Shown: positions 17,166 through 25,336 of the stretch, one piece after another
How the letters are laid out: each line of letters starts with the position of its first letter
How positions within the stretch are numbered: the stretch's first letter is position 1
NCBI GenBank assembly: GCA_945862465.1
Contig: CAMAYO010000012.1
Span: 1-45,098, forward strand
Source of the DNA: Pseudorhodobacter antarcticus
Lineage (GTDB): Bacteria; Pseudomonadota; Alphaproteobacteria; Rhodobacterales; Rhodobacteraceae
Reading direction: 5' to 3'
DNA length: 45,098 bases
Notes under the pieces: model-generated
What the model was told of the DNA's origin: nothing
Databases searched by the model: none
What the model saw: the letters and a program-made list of their open reading frames with translations, nothing else
Position numbers and translations under genes: made by a program

Positions 17166-19915
17166 TGGTGGGGTTTGCCTCTCCTCTATTGCTCATCGGG
17201 CTTTTGGCCTTGCCGCTGTTGTGGATATTGCTGCGCGCCGTGCCACCCGCCGCGATAAGGCGCAGGTTTGCGGGCGTGGCTTTGCTTTTGGGCTTAGAGG
17301 ACAAGGCCCAACAGGCTGATAAAACCCCGTGGTGGCTCTTGGTGCTGCGGATGCTGGTGCTGGCGGCGGTGATTGTGGCCTTTGCAGGGCCCGTGCTGAA
17401 CCCCAAGCTTGGCCCCAAGGCCGCTGATCCCTTGCTGATCATCGTCGATGGCGGCTGGGCTGATGCCTATGATTGGCCCCAAAGACAGGCCAAAGCTGTT
17501 AGCCTGCTGGACAGGGCCGCCCTTGACGGGCGTGCGGTGGCCTTGACGCAGTTGACTGATGCGCCCCAAGCGCTGGTCTTTAAAGCCGCAGCTGACGGGC
17601 GCGGCAGGCTGGCTGCTATGGCCCCGCAGGGGTGGCAACCGCAGGACTTGGCGCTGTGGGGCGCTGCTTTGCCCGCTGGCCGCTTTGAGACGGCGTGGAT
17701 TTCCGATGGGCTGGCGCATTCCGGTCAGGCGGAATTGCTGGCATCGTTACAAAGTCGGGGAAGGGTGAATGTGTTCGAATCTGACCGCCCGCTTTACGCG
17801 CTTGGCCCCGCAAGCCAAGCCAATGGCAAGGTCACTCTGACCGTTCAGCGGCTTACGCAAGGCGGACCTGCCACGGTCGAAGTCATTGCGCGCGGGCCAG
17901 ACCCAACTGGGATTGAGCGGGATTTGGCGCGGGTCAAAGTGACCTTTGGCCCCAAAGACACCGCCGCCCCCGCCGAACTGGACCTGCCCGCCGAACTGCG
18001 CAACCGTGTCACGCGCTTTGCCGTTGATGGGCAGCGCAGCGCAGGGGCCGTGACTTTGGCGGGCGATAGCCTAAAGCGGCGCAAAGTGGCTTTGGTCGTC
18101 GAGGCTGCTGAGGGCGAGGCGATGCAGCTTTTGTCGCCGCTGCATTATCTGCGCCAAGCGATGAACGCTTCGACCGATGTGCTGACGGGCGGCTTGGCGG
18201 ATGTGTTGCCTACCAACCCCGATGTGATCGTGCTGGCAGATGTGGCGCAGATGCCGCCTGCGCAGGCTGACGCTTTGCAGGCTTGGGTCGAAAAGGGCGG
18301 CTTGCTGCTGCGGTTCGCAGGGCCAAGGTTGGCGGGCTCAGACATGGCGGCGCTGGCGGGCGACCCATTGATGCCCGTCACCCTGCGCCAAGGCGGGCTG
18401 ACCAGTGGCGGCGCGATGAGTTGGGGCGCGCCCAAGGCGCTGGCCGCCTTTGCCCAATCCTCGCCCTTTCACGGGCTAGCCGCTCCGCCCGACCTTAAGG
18501 TGCGCACCCAAGTGCTGGCCCAGCCTGACGCTAACTTGCCCGCCCGCAGCCTTGCCGCCCTAGACGATGGCACGCCCTTGGTGACGCGCAAGGCGCTGGG
18601 GCAGGGGCAGGTTGTGCTGTTTCATGTCACAGCCAACGCCGAATGGTCTGACCTGCCCCTGTCGGGCCTGTTTGTGCAGATGCTGGAGCGTCTGGCCGTT
18701 TCCGCCACCGCTGGCAGTGCTGGGGCCGATGCGCTGGCGGGGCTGGTCTGGACGCCAGAGCATATCTTGAATGGCTGGGGTGATCTGGCCGACCCCACAG
18801 CGCTGGCGGGTTTGGCGGGTGAGGCTTTGGTGGCGGCGTTACAAAATGGCCCATCGGCCAAGGTTCCGGCGGGGGTTTATCGGCACGATGGCATGGGCGT
18901 GGCGCTAAATGCCGTGCCGAAGGATCAGCCCTTGGTCAAAGCCACTTGGCCTGTGGGCGTTGCGGTGCAGGGCCTGACCCTTCCGGCTGAGATTGCCCTG
19001 AAAGGGCCGGTGTTGGCCTTGGCCTTGATTTTGCTGCTGCTGGATGCTTTGGCGACCTTGGCCCTATCGGGGCGCTTGGGCTTTGGGCGCAGCTCAGGCG
19101 CGGTTCTGCTGGCGCTGGCGCTGATCGTGCAGCCCCAAGACGCGCAAGCCGATGATGCCGCCGATCAACGGGCCATCGCCGCGACCCAAGGCGTGGTGCT
19201 GGCCTATGTCATGACGGGGGATTCTGAGGTCGACGCCACCTCTGCCGCAGGGCTTCAGGGGGTCAGTGATCAATTGATCTACCGCACGGCAATAGAGCCT
19301 TTGCCCCCCATGGGCGTGGATGTGGAGACGGACGAGCTGGTGTTCTTTCCATTCCTGTATTGGCCGATCACCTCTGACGCCGCCACACCCTCTGCCGCCG
19401 CTTATGACAAGCTGAACCATTACCTGCGCACGGGCGGGATGATCCTGTTTGACACCCGCGATGCCGACATGGCAGGCGCTGGCCCCACGCCCGAAGGCCA
19501 AGCCTTACAGCGCATCGCCCAAGGGCTAGACATCCCACCCCTTGCCCCCCTGCCGGACGACCACGTTCTGACCCGCAGCTTTTACTTGCTGCAAGCCTTT
19601 CCCGGCCGCTTTGTCGAAGGGGGCCTGTGGGTCGAAGCCCCACCGCCTGATGCCGCCAAAACCGACGGGATGCCGTTTCGCAACCTGAACGACGGTGTGA
19701 CACCCGTGGTGATCGGCGGGAATGATTGGGCCAGCGCTTGGGCAGTGGATGAAGATGGCTGGCCCCTGTTGCCCGTGGGGCGCGGGGCGGCGGGAGATCA
19801 GCAAAGGGAATATGCGTATCGCTTTGGCATCAACCTGATCATGTATGTGCTGACGGGCAATTATAAATCCGATCAAGTCCATGTGCCTGCCTTGCTGGAA
19901 AGATTGGGCAAATGA
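17165..19915 (+). CDS. BatA-like / DUF4159 membrane protein, 916 aa
   Basis: A large inner-membrane protein. The N-terminus shows two hydrophobic segments (about residues 8-25 and 57-76) in a BatA/aerotolerance-type arrangement, then a VWA-like strand LLIIVDGGWADAYDW in which the MIDAS motif is degenerate. A GATase-like segment (VIVLADVAQMPPAQADALQAW, then GGLLLRFAGPRLAG) follows, and further hydrophobic segments lie near residues 610-670. The last 220 or so residues match DUF4159: VDVETDELVFFPFLYWPIT and LRTGGMILFDTRDAD. The start at 17165 shares one base with the DUF58 stop, and the end overlaps the next gene by ATGA. A role in envelope integrity is inferred from the family neighbourhood. 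Confidence 0.9.
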   Translation: MVGFASPLLLIGLLALPLLWILLRAVPPAAIRRRFAGVALLLGLEDKAQQADKTPWWLLVLRMLVLAAVIVAFAGPVLNPKLGPKAADPLLIIVDGGWADAYDWPQRQAKAVSLLDRAALDGRAVALTQLTDAPQALVFKAAADGRGRLAAMAPQGWQPQDLALWGAALPAGRFETAWISDGLAHSGQAELLASLQSRGRVNVFESDRPLYALGPASQANGKVTLTVQRLTQGGPATVEVIARGPDPTGIERDLARVKVTFGPKDTAAPAELDLPAELRNRVTRFAVDGQRSAGAVTLAGDSLKRRKVALVVEAAEGEAMQLLSPLHYLRQAMNASTDVLTGGLADVLPTNPDVIVLADVAQMPPAQADALQAWVEKGGLLLRFAGPRLAGSDMAALAGDPLMPVTLRQGGLTSGGAMSWGAPKALAAFAQSSPFHGLAAPPDLKVRTQVLAQPDANLPARSLAALDDGTPLVTRKALGQGQVVLFHVTANAEWSDLPLSGLFVQMLERLAVSATAGSAGADALAGLVWTPEHILNGWGDLADPTALAGLAGEALVAALQNGPSAKVPAGVYRHDGMGVALNAVPKDQPLVKATWPVGVAVQGLTLPAEIALKGPVLALALILLLLDALATLALSGRLGFGRSSGAVLLALALIVQPQDAQADDAADQRAIAATQGVVLAYVMTGDSEVDATSAAGLQGVSDQLIYRTAIEPLPPMGVDVETDELVFFPFLYWPITSDAATPSAAAYDKLNHYLRTGGMILFDTRDADMAGAGPTPEGQALQRIAQGLDIPPLAPLPDDHVLTRSFYLLQAFPGRFVEGGLWVEAPPPDAAKTDGMPFRNLNDGVTPVVIGGNDWASAWAVDEDGWPLLPVGRGAAGDQQREYAYRFGINLIMYVLTGNYKSDQVHVPALLERLGK

Positions 19916-21990
19916 CGCAGATCGTGGCGCTGCAACCCCTATTGCCACCATGGGCACTTGCCGCTTTGGGTGTGGCGGCACTGGTTGTGCTGGGTTTTGC
20001 CCTGTGGCGCGGGTTGAAAGGCTGGCCGTGGCGCGCGGTGGCCTTGGGGCTGGTTCTTATGGCCTTGGCCAACCCCGCCTTGCAGCACGAAGACCGCAGG
20101 CCTTTGTCTGACATTGTCATCCTGCTGGTCGATGACAGCGCCAGCCAAACCCTGTCAGACCGCGCCTTTCAAACCGCCCAAGCGATAGAGGCGCTGAAGG
20201 CCAAAGTCTCGCTTTTGCCCAACACCGACCTGCGGATCCTGCGCCTGGATGACGGGTCGGACAATGCGGGCACCTTGGCCATGACGGCTATGGCCGATGC
20301 CTTGGCGCAAGAACCCCAAGCGCGTATTGCGGGGGTTATTCTGATCACGGATGGACAGGTGCATGATCTGGCTGCAGCCCCCGCGCTGCCCGCGCCGCTG
20401 CACGTGCTGCTGACAGGCCGCAAGGGTGATTGGGACCGCAGGCTTTCGATCACCAACGCCCCCGCCTTTGCCATAATTGGCGAAGAGGCCAGCCTGAGCT
20501 TTAAGATCGAAGATCAGGGCCAAGCCCCTGCTGATGCCGCAAACAGGGTTGATGTGACGATCGCGCTGGACGCCGATGCGTCGCAAACCTTCAGCGTGCC
20601 CATCGGCCAAGAGATGACCCTGCCGCTGACCCTACCCCATGGCGGGATCAACGTGGTGCAACTGTCGATCGCCCCGCAAATGGGCGAGTTGACTGACCGC
20701 AACAATGCCGCTGTGGTGCAGATCAACGGCGTGCGGGATCGGTTGCGGGTGCTGCTTGTCTCGGGGGAGCCGAACCCCGGCGAGCGTGTCTGGCGCAACC
20801 TGCTGAAATCAGACCCTTCGGTTGACTTGGTGCATTTCACAATTCTGCGCCCGCCAGAAAAGCAAGACACCATCCCCGTGTCCGAATTGTCGCTGATCGC
20901 CTTTCCAATCAAGGAATTGTTCGTCGACAAGATCAAGGATTTTGACCTGATCATCTTTGACCGCTACGCGATGCGGGGCATTTTGCCGATGTCTTACCTG
21001 CAAAACGTGGTCGATTATGTGCAAGACGGCGGCACGGTGCTGGTGGCGGCAGGGCCAGAGTTTGGGCAGGTGGATAGCCTGTGGCGCTCTCCGCTGTCGC
21101 AGATTTTGCCCGTGGAACCCACGAGCCAGATTTTAGAACAAGGTTTCAAACCTGCCGTGACAGACCTTGGTCGCCAACATCCCGTAACCCAAGGGCTAGA
21201 GGCGCTGGCCCCTGCGGGCGGTTGGGGCCGTTGGTTTCGGTTGATCGAGGTGACCCAACGCGCGGGGCAAGTGTTGATGAGCGGGCCGCAGGATAAGCCG
21301 CTGTTGGTGCTAGACCGCGTGGGCCAAGGGCGGGTCGCTGTCTTGGCATCAGACCAAAGCTGGCTTTGGGGCAAAGGCTTTGAAGGCGGCGGTCCGCAAT
21401 TGGAATTGCTGCGGCGCTTGGCGCATTGGATGCTAAAGCAGCCCGAACTTGAGGAGGAGTCGCTGGGCGCTGTGGCAGTGGGGCAAAGCCTGACGATCAC
21501 ACGGCGCACGATCCTTGGCGCCGCCCTGTCGGATGTCACCGTGACCTTGCCTGATGGCACCACAACCACGCTGCCCCTGCGCCAAACCGCCCCCGGCGCG
21601 TTTGAGGCCACCTATACTGCGCCGCAACTGGGGCTTTACCGCTTGAAACAGGGCGATTTGGGAACTGTGGTGGCCGTGGGGCCCTTGTCGCCTAAAGAGT
21701 TTGAAGAGACGATTGCAAGCGGCGACACACTGGCCCCGATTGTCGCGCCCACCAAGGGCGGAATCGTGGCGCTGGACAAGGGTATTCCCGATCTGCGCTT
21801 GGTCAGCGATGGACGCCCCGCCGCAGGGCGCGGCTGGATCGGCATCACCCCGCGCGGGGCCTATGTGACGGGCGATATCGCGGTGGAACCCGTGCTGCCG
21901 TCTTGGGTCTATCTGATCTTGGCGGCCCTTGCCTTGGTTCTTGCGTGGTGGCGCGAGGGGCGCAAAGCTGGGGTGGGTGCCGCCCAATAA
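19912..21990 (+). CDS. Membrane protein with VWA domain and GATase1-like domain, 692 aa
   Basis: The last gene of the MoxR operon. Two N-terminal membrane helices (about 13-33 and 38-57) precede a VWA domain. That domain has an intact MIDAS motif, LVDDSAS (Asp74, Ser76, Ser78), and the matching ILITDGQ at 143-149. A glutamine-amidotransferase-like Rossmann domain follows: LLVSGEPNPGERVWRNLLKS, then FDLIIFDRYAMRG, YVQDGGTVLVAAGPEFG and GQGRVAVLASDQSWLWGKG. A C-terminal helix (VYLILAALALVLAWW) anchors it again. No catalytic Cys-His-Glu triad is evident, so the GATase fold is probably used for binding. It is the only one of the three VWA-like proteins in this operon with an intact metal site. 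Confidence 0.9.
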   Translation: MTQIVALQPLLPPWALAALGVAALVVLGFALWRGLKGWPWRAVALGLVLMALANPALQHEDRRPLSDIVILLVDDSASQTLSDRAFQTAQAIEALKAKVSLLPNTDLRILRLDDGSDNAGTLAMTAMADALAQEPQARIAGVILITDGQVHDLAAAPALPAPLHVLLTGRKGDWDRRLSITNAPAFAIIGEEASLSFKIEDQGQAPADAANRVDVTIALDADASQTFSVPIGQEMTLPLTLPHGGINVVQLSIAPQMGELTDRNNAAVVQINGVRDRLRVLLVSGEPNPGERVWRNLLKSDPSVDLVHFTILRPPEKQDTIPVSELSLIAFPIKELFVDKIKDFDLIIFDRYAMRGILPMSYLQNVVDYVQDGGTVLVAAGPEFGQVDSLWRSPLSQILPVEPTSQILEQGFKPAVTDLGRQHPVTQGLEALAPAGGWGRWFRLIEVTQRAGQVLMSGPQDKPLLVLDRVGQGRVAVLASDQSWLWGKGFEGGGPQLELLRRLAHWMLKQPELEEESLGAVAVGQSLTITRRTILGAALSDVTVTLPDGTTTTLPLRQTAPGAFEATYTAPQLGLYRLKQGDLGTVVAVGPLSPKEFEETIASGDTLAPIVAPTKGGIVALDKGIPDLRLVSDGRPAAGRGWIGITPRGAYVTGDIAVEPVLPSWVYLILAALALVLAWWREGRKAGVGAAQ

Positions 21991-22022
21991 TGGGCGTGTG
22001 TAAGTCTTGGTGAAGGGCAAGC

Positions 22023-22721
22023 TCAGTCGAGCTTTTGCATCATCACAGCGCGCGAACGGCTGGCAAATTCGCGTCGGATCAAGACGAAAGTGGTCAGGAT
22101 CACCGCATAGATCAGCGCCTTGGGGCCGATCAGCCATGCCAGCCCTGCAAGGGCGAAGTAAATCGCGTTCAGCCCACGGTTAAAGCTGCGGGCGGCGGTG
22201 ATGATGATCTCGGCCGTCTGATCGGCGCGGGGGCGGGCCATGGGATGGGTGTAGTCATTTGGAATGGCCGCCATCATGATGGCGCAGTAGCCAAACAAGC
22301 GATGGCTCCAGACAAATTTCAGCAGCGCATTGCCCAAAAACGCCACGACAACGATCAGCTTGATGCGCAGTTGCGCCGTTTCCGCCCCAAGGGTCAGGTC
22401 TTGGGCCAATCCTTGCAAGGTGCTGGTGTTGCCAATCATCGCCACACCACCGCCAATGGCAATCATCGCGCCGGAAATGAAAAAGCCAGCACTCTGGCGC
22501 AGGCTGTCGATCAGCGTGATGTCGAATATGCGCGGATCGCGGGTGAGGAATTCAACCATCCAGCGGCGGCGATAGTCTTTCATCAGATGCGACACGGATG
22601 GCCGCCATGCAGGTGGATGTTCGGCCACAAAGCCCGTGCCAAACCATGCCAAGATCAAAAGCACAAAGGCCGCGCTGTCGAGGGCGGTGAAGGTCGCTTC
22701 AAGGGTGGCAAGCAGGTTCAT
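22023..22721 (-). CDS. DUF599 family inner-membrane protein
   Basis: A 232-residue integral membrane protein with about four hydrophobic segments: FVLLILAWFGTGFV near the N-terminus, ISGAMIAIGGGVAMIG, IKLIVVVAFLGNALLKFVW, and IYFALAGLAWLIGPKALIYAVILTTF near the C-terminus. The loop DYRRRWMVEFLTRDPRIFDI and the block AARSFNRGLNAIYFALA are typical of DUF599. The function is unknown. The start is the ATG at 22719-22721, preceded by GAGGGG; the upstream in-frame extension overlaps the glc promoter area. It diverges from glcD across 78 bases. Confidence 0.88.
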   Translation of the reverse strand: MNLLATLEATFTALDSAAFVLLILAWFGTGFVAEHPPAWRPSVSHLMKDYRRRWMVEFLTRDPRIFDITLIDSLRQSAGFFISGAMIAIGGGVAMIGNTSTLQGLAQDLTLGAETAQLRIKLIVVVAFLGNALLKFVWSHRLFGYCAIMMAAIPNDYTHPMARPRADQTAEIIITAARSFNRGLNAIYFALAGLAWLIGPKALIYAVILTTFVLIRREFASRSRAVMMQKLD

Positions 22722-22749
22722 GGGCCCCTCATACCCGTTTGCCTGCCAC

Positions 22750-22764
22750 CTTGCCAGTGGCAAG
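22750..22764. promoter_or_regulatory. Candidate operator upstream of glcDEF
   Basis: CTTGCC-AGT-GGCAAG is a perfect 6-3-6 inverted repeat placed between the divergent DUF599 and glcD genes, 36 bases before the glcD start. It has the size and symmetry of a GntR- or LysR-type half-site pair, but no regulator gene is adjacent. It is not followed by a T-run. Confidence 0.35.
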
Positions 22765-22799
22765 CGGCCCCCCTAATGTCGCCAAAAGTGAGGCGCGCC

Positions 22800-24233
22800 A
22801 TGGATATGCCACTGCCCGATCAACGGATTATCACAGGCCGCGATGGGCTGATCGCGCGCTTGCGCGGCGTGCTGCCTGCCGATGCCGTGATCGCCGACCC
22901 CGCCGAGACGCGGGCCTATGAATGCGATGCGCTTTCGGCCTATCGCTGCGCGCCTTTGGCGGTGGTGTTGCCGCGCTCGACGGCCGAGGTTTCCGCCGTT
23001 TTGCGCCTGTGCAGCCAGATGGGGGTCAAGGTTGTGCCACGCGGCGCGGGCACCTCGCTGGCGGGGGGCAGTTTTCCCACCGCCGATTGCGTGGTGCTTG
23101 GTGTGGCGCGGATGAACGGCGTGATCGAGACGGATTACGACAACCGCTTCATTCGGGTGCAAACGGGCCGCACCAATCTGGCCGTGACAGGCGCTGTCGA
23201 AGCCGACGGGTGGTTTTACGCGCCTGACCCTTCCAGCCAATTGGCCTGCGCCATTGCGGGCAACATCGCCATGAACTCGGGCGGGGCGCATTGCCTGAAA
23301 TATGGGGTGACGACCAACAACCTTTTGGGCGTCACCATCGTGCTAATGAGCGGCGAGGTGGTCGAGATTGGTGGCCCTTGGGCCGATGCGCCGGGGTTGG
23401 ACCTGTTGGGCGTGATCTGCGGATCGGAAGGCCAGTTGGGCGTTGTGACCGAAGCCTATCTGCGCATCCTGCCCAAGCCCGAAGGCGCGCGGCCTGTGCT
23501 GATGGGCTTTTCCTCTAACGAAGTGGCGGGGGAATGCGTGGCCGATATCATCCGCGCAGGTCTTTTGCCCGTGGCCATTGAATTCATGGACCGCCCCTGC
23601 ATCCGCGCCTGTGAAGACTTTGCCAAGGCGGGTTACCCCGATTGCGAAGCCCTGCTGATTGTCGAGGTCGAGGGCAGCCCCGCCGAAATTGACGCGCAAC
23701 TGGCGCTGATCAAAGACATCGCCATGCGCCACAGCCCCGTGGCTTACCGCGAAAGCGGGTCGGAAGAGGAAAGCCGTAAAATTTGGCTGGGCCGCAAATC
23801 GGCCTTTGGGGCCATGGGCAACATTGCCGATTATATGTGCCTTGATGGCACGATCCCTGTGTCAGAGCTGCCCTATGTCTTGCGCCGTATTGCTGAGATG
23901 AGTGCCGCTGTCGGCCTGTCAGTCGCCAATGTGTTTCACGCTGGCGATGGCAATATGCACCCGTTGATTCTGTATAACGCCAACAAACCCGGCGATCTGG
24001 AACTGTGCGAGGCTTTGGGCGCGGATATCTTGAAGCTGTGTGTTGAGGTGGGCGGGTGTCTTACGGGCGAACACGGCGTGGGTGTGGAAAAGCGCGATCT
24101 GATGACGGTGCAGTTCAACCCCGCCGATCTGGAAGCGCAGTTGCGGGTGAAAGACGTGTTTGACCCCGCTTGGCTTTTGAACCCCGCCAAGGTCTTTCCG
24201 CTGGATGTCACCGCCAGCCGCCGTGCGTCATGA
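22800..24233 (+). CDS. glcD: Glycolate oxidase, FAD-binding subunit GlcD
   Basis: Catalytic flavoprotein of the membrane-associated glycolate dehydrogenase, oxidising glycolate (and often D-lactate) to glyoxylate. From the ATG at 22800 (GAGG just upstream) the product has 477 residues. The PCMH-type FAD domain shows KVVPRGAGTSLAGGSFPTAD and the AMNSGGAHCLKYGVTTNNLLG block. The C-terminal cap contains NVFHAGDGNMHPLI and LTGEHGVGVEKRDLM, characteristic of GlcD. The stop overlaps the glcE start (ATGA). The glcDEF order is the canonical three-subunit enzyme. Confidence 0.95.
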   Translation: MDMPLPDQRIITGRDGLIARLRGVLPADAVIADPAETRAYECDALSAYRCAPLAVVLPRSTAEVSAVLRLCSQMGVKVVPRGAGTSLAGGSFPTADCVVLGVARMNGVIETDYDNRFIRVQTGRTNLAVTGAVEADGWFYAPDPSSQLACAIAGNIAMNSGGAHCLKYGVTTNNLLGVTIVLMSGEVVEIGGPWADAPGLDLLGVICGSEGQLGVVTEAYLRILPKPEGARPVLMGFSSNEVAGECVADIIRAGLLPVAIEFMDRPCIRACEDFAKAGYPDCEALLIVEVEGSPAEIDAQLALIKDIAMRHSPVAYRESGSEEESRKIWLGRKSAFGAMGNIADYMCLDGTIPVSELPYVLRRIAEMSAAVGLSVANVFHAGDGNMHPLILYNANKPGDLELCEALGADILKLCVEVGGCLTGEHGVGVEKRDLMTVQFNPADLEAQLRVKDVFDPAWLLNPAKVFPLDVTASRRAS

Positions 24234-25336
24234 AGGGGGCTTTTGACACCCCATTGCGCCCACAGACCGAGGCTGAGGTGGCCGAGATGGTCTGCTTGGC
24301 GGATGGTCCTCTGTCACTGCGCGGTGGCGGCACGCGGGGGGTGGCTTACGGGGCGGGGCAGGTGCTGGAAACGGCGGGGCTGTCTGGCATTACCCTGTAT
24401 GAACCGGGCGCTTTGACGCTGGTGGCGGGTGCCGGCACGCCGCTGGCGGAGGTGCAGGCGGTTCTGGCCGCACAACGCCAGCGTTTGGCCTTTGAGCCGC
24501 CCGATTTGCGCGCGGTTTTGGGGCGGCAAGGTGTGTCTACATTGAGCGGCGTGGTCGCCACCAACGCCAGTGGCCCGCGCCGTGTGCAAGCGGGCGCGGC
24601 GCGCGATCATCTGATCGGGGTGCGCTTTGTCGACGGGATGGGCACGGTTGTGAAATCGGGCGGGCGGGTGATGAAGAATGTCACCGGCTTAGATTTGGTC
24701 AAGCTGATGGCGGGCAGTCATGGCACTTTGGGGGTGATCACGCAGGTGGCGTTCAAGCTGCAAGCGGTGCCCGAATGTGCGGTGACGTTGCAGACAGATG
24801 CGCCCTTGGGCGCGGGGCTGGCCTTGTTGCGGCGTGCGCTTGGCTCTCCGTTTGAAGTGTCGGGTGCGGCCTATGGCCCCTTTGGCGCGGCCCTGCGGGT
24901 CGAAGGGATGGAGGCGTCGGTGCGCTACCGTGTGGCGGCGCTAAAGGCGCTGCTGGGCGGCGATTGGGTGGAAAGTGCGGGCGATGCGCTTTGGCTTGGC
25001 GTGCGCGATGGCCATGGTTTGGGCGAAGGCGCGCTGTGGCGGGTGTCGTGCAAACCTACGGCGGCGGAAGGGGTTGTCGCGGCCTTGGCCGGTGTGCCGC
25101 ATCAGGCGGTGTTTGACTGGGGCGGCGGATTGATCTGGATCGCGGTGCAAGGCTTGGCTGATGCGGGCGCTGGCCTGATCAGGGGTGCTGTGGCGGGGGT
25201 GGGCCATGCGACCTTGCTGCGCGGTGCGGGCGCTGCCCACTTTGCGCCCGAAGCGGCGGGGGTTGCGGCGCTATCACGCGCTTTGCGGGCAAAGTTTGAT
25301 CCCAAGGGCATTTTGAACGCAGGGATCATGGGCTAA
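24230..25336 (+). CDS. glcE: Glycolate oxidase subunit GlcE
   Basis: Second FAD-binding subunit of glycolate oxidase, 368 residues. The FAD domain shows LSLRGGGTRGVAYG, a GAGTPLAEVQAVLAAQRQRL block with FEPPDL, and VVKSGGRVMKNVTGLDLVKL followed by MAGSHGTLGVITQVAFKL. The C-terminal half is shorter than in GlcD and ends LRAKFDPKGILNAGIMG, a usual signature of the subunit. The start overlaps the glcD stop by ATGA, and the stop shares one base with the glcF start (TAATG). The three subunits are therefore translated in tight coupling. Confidence 0.95.
   Translation: MKGAFDTPLRPQTEAEVAEMVCLADGPLSLRGGGTRGVAYGAGQVLETAGLSGITLYEPGALTLVAGAGTPLAEVQAVLAAQRQRLAFEPPDLRAVLGRQGVSTLSGVVATNASGPRRVQAGAARDHLIGVRFVDGMGTVVKSGGRVMKNVTGLDLVKLMAGSHGTLGVITQVAFKLQAVPECAVTLQTDAPLGAGLALLRRALGSPFEVSGAAYGPFGAALRVEGMEASVRYRVAALKALLGGDWVESAGDALWLGVRDGHGLGEGALWRVSCKPTAAEGVVAALAGVPHQAVFDWGGGLIWIAVQGLADAGAGLIRGAVAGVGHATLLRGAGAAHFAPEAAGVAALSRALRAKFDPKGILNAGIMG

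Noticed and set aside
22035-22799. Upstream in-frame extension of glcD
   Set aside because: It lies antisense to the DUF599 gene and reads as low-information His/Arg-rich sequence; the ATG at 22800 matches the GlcD start.
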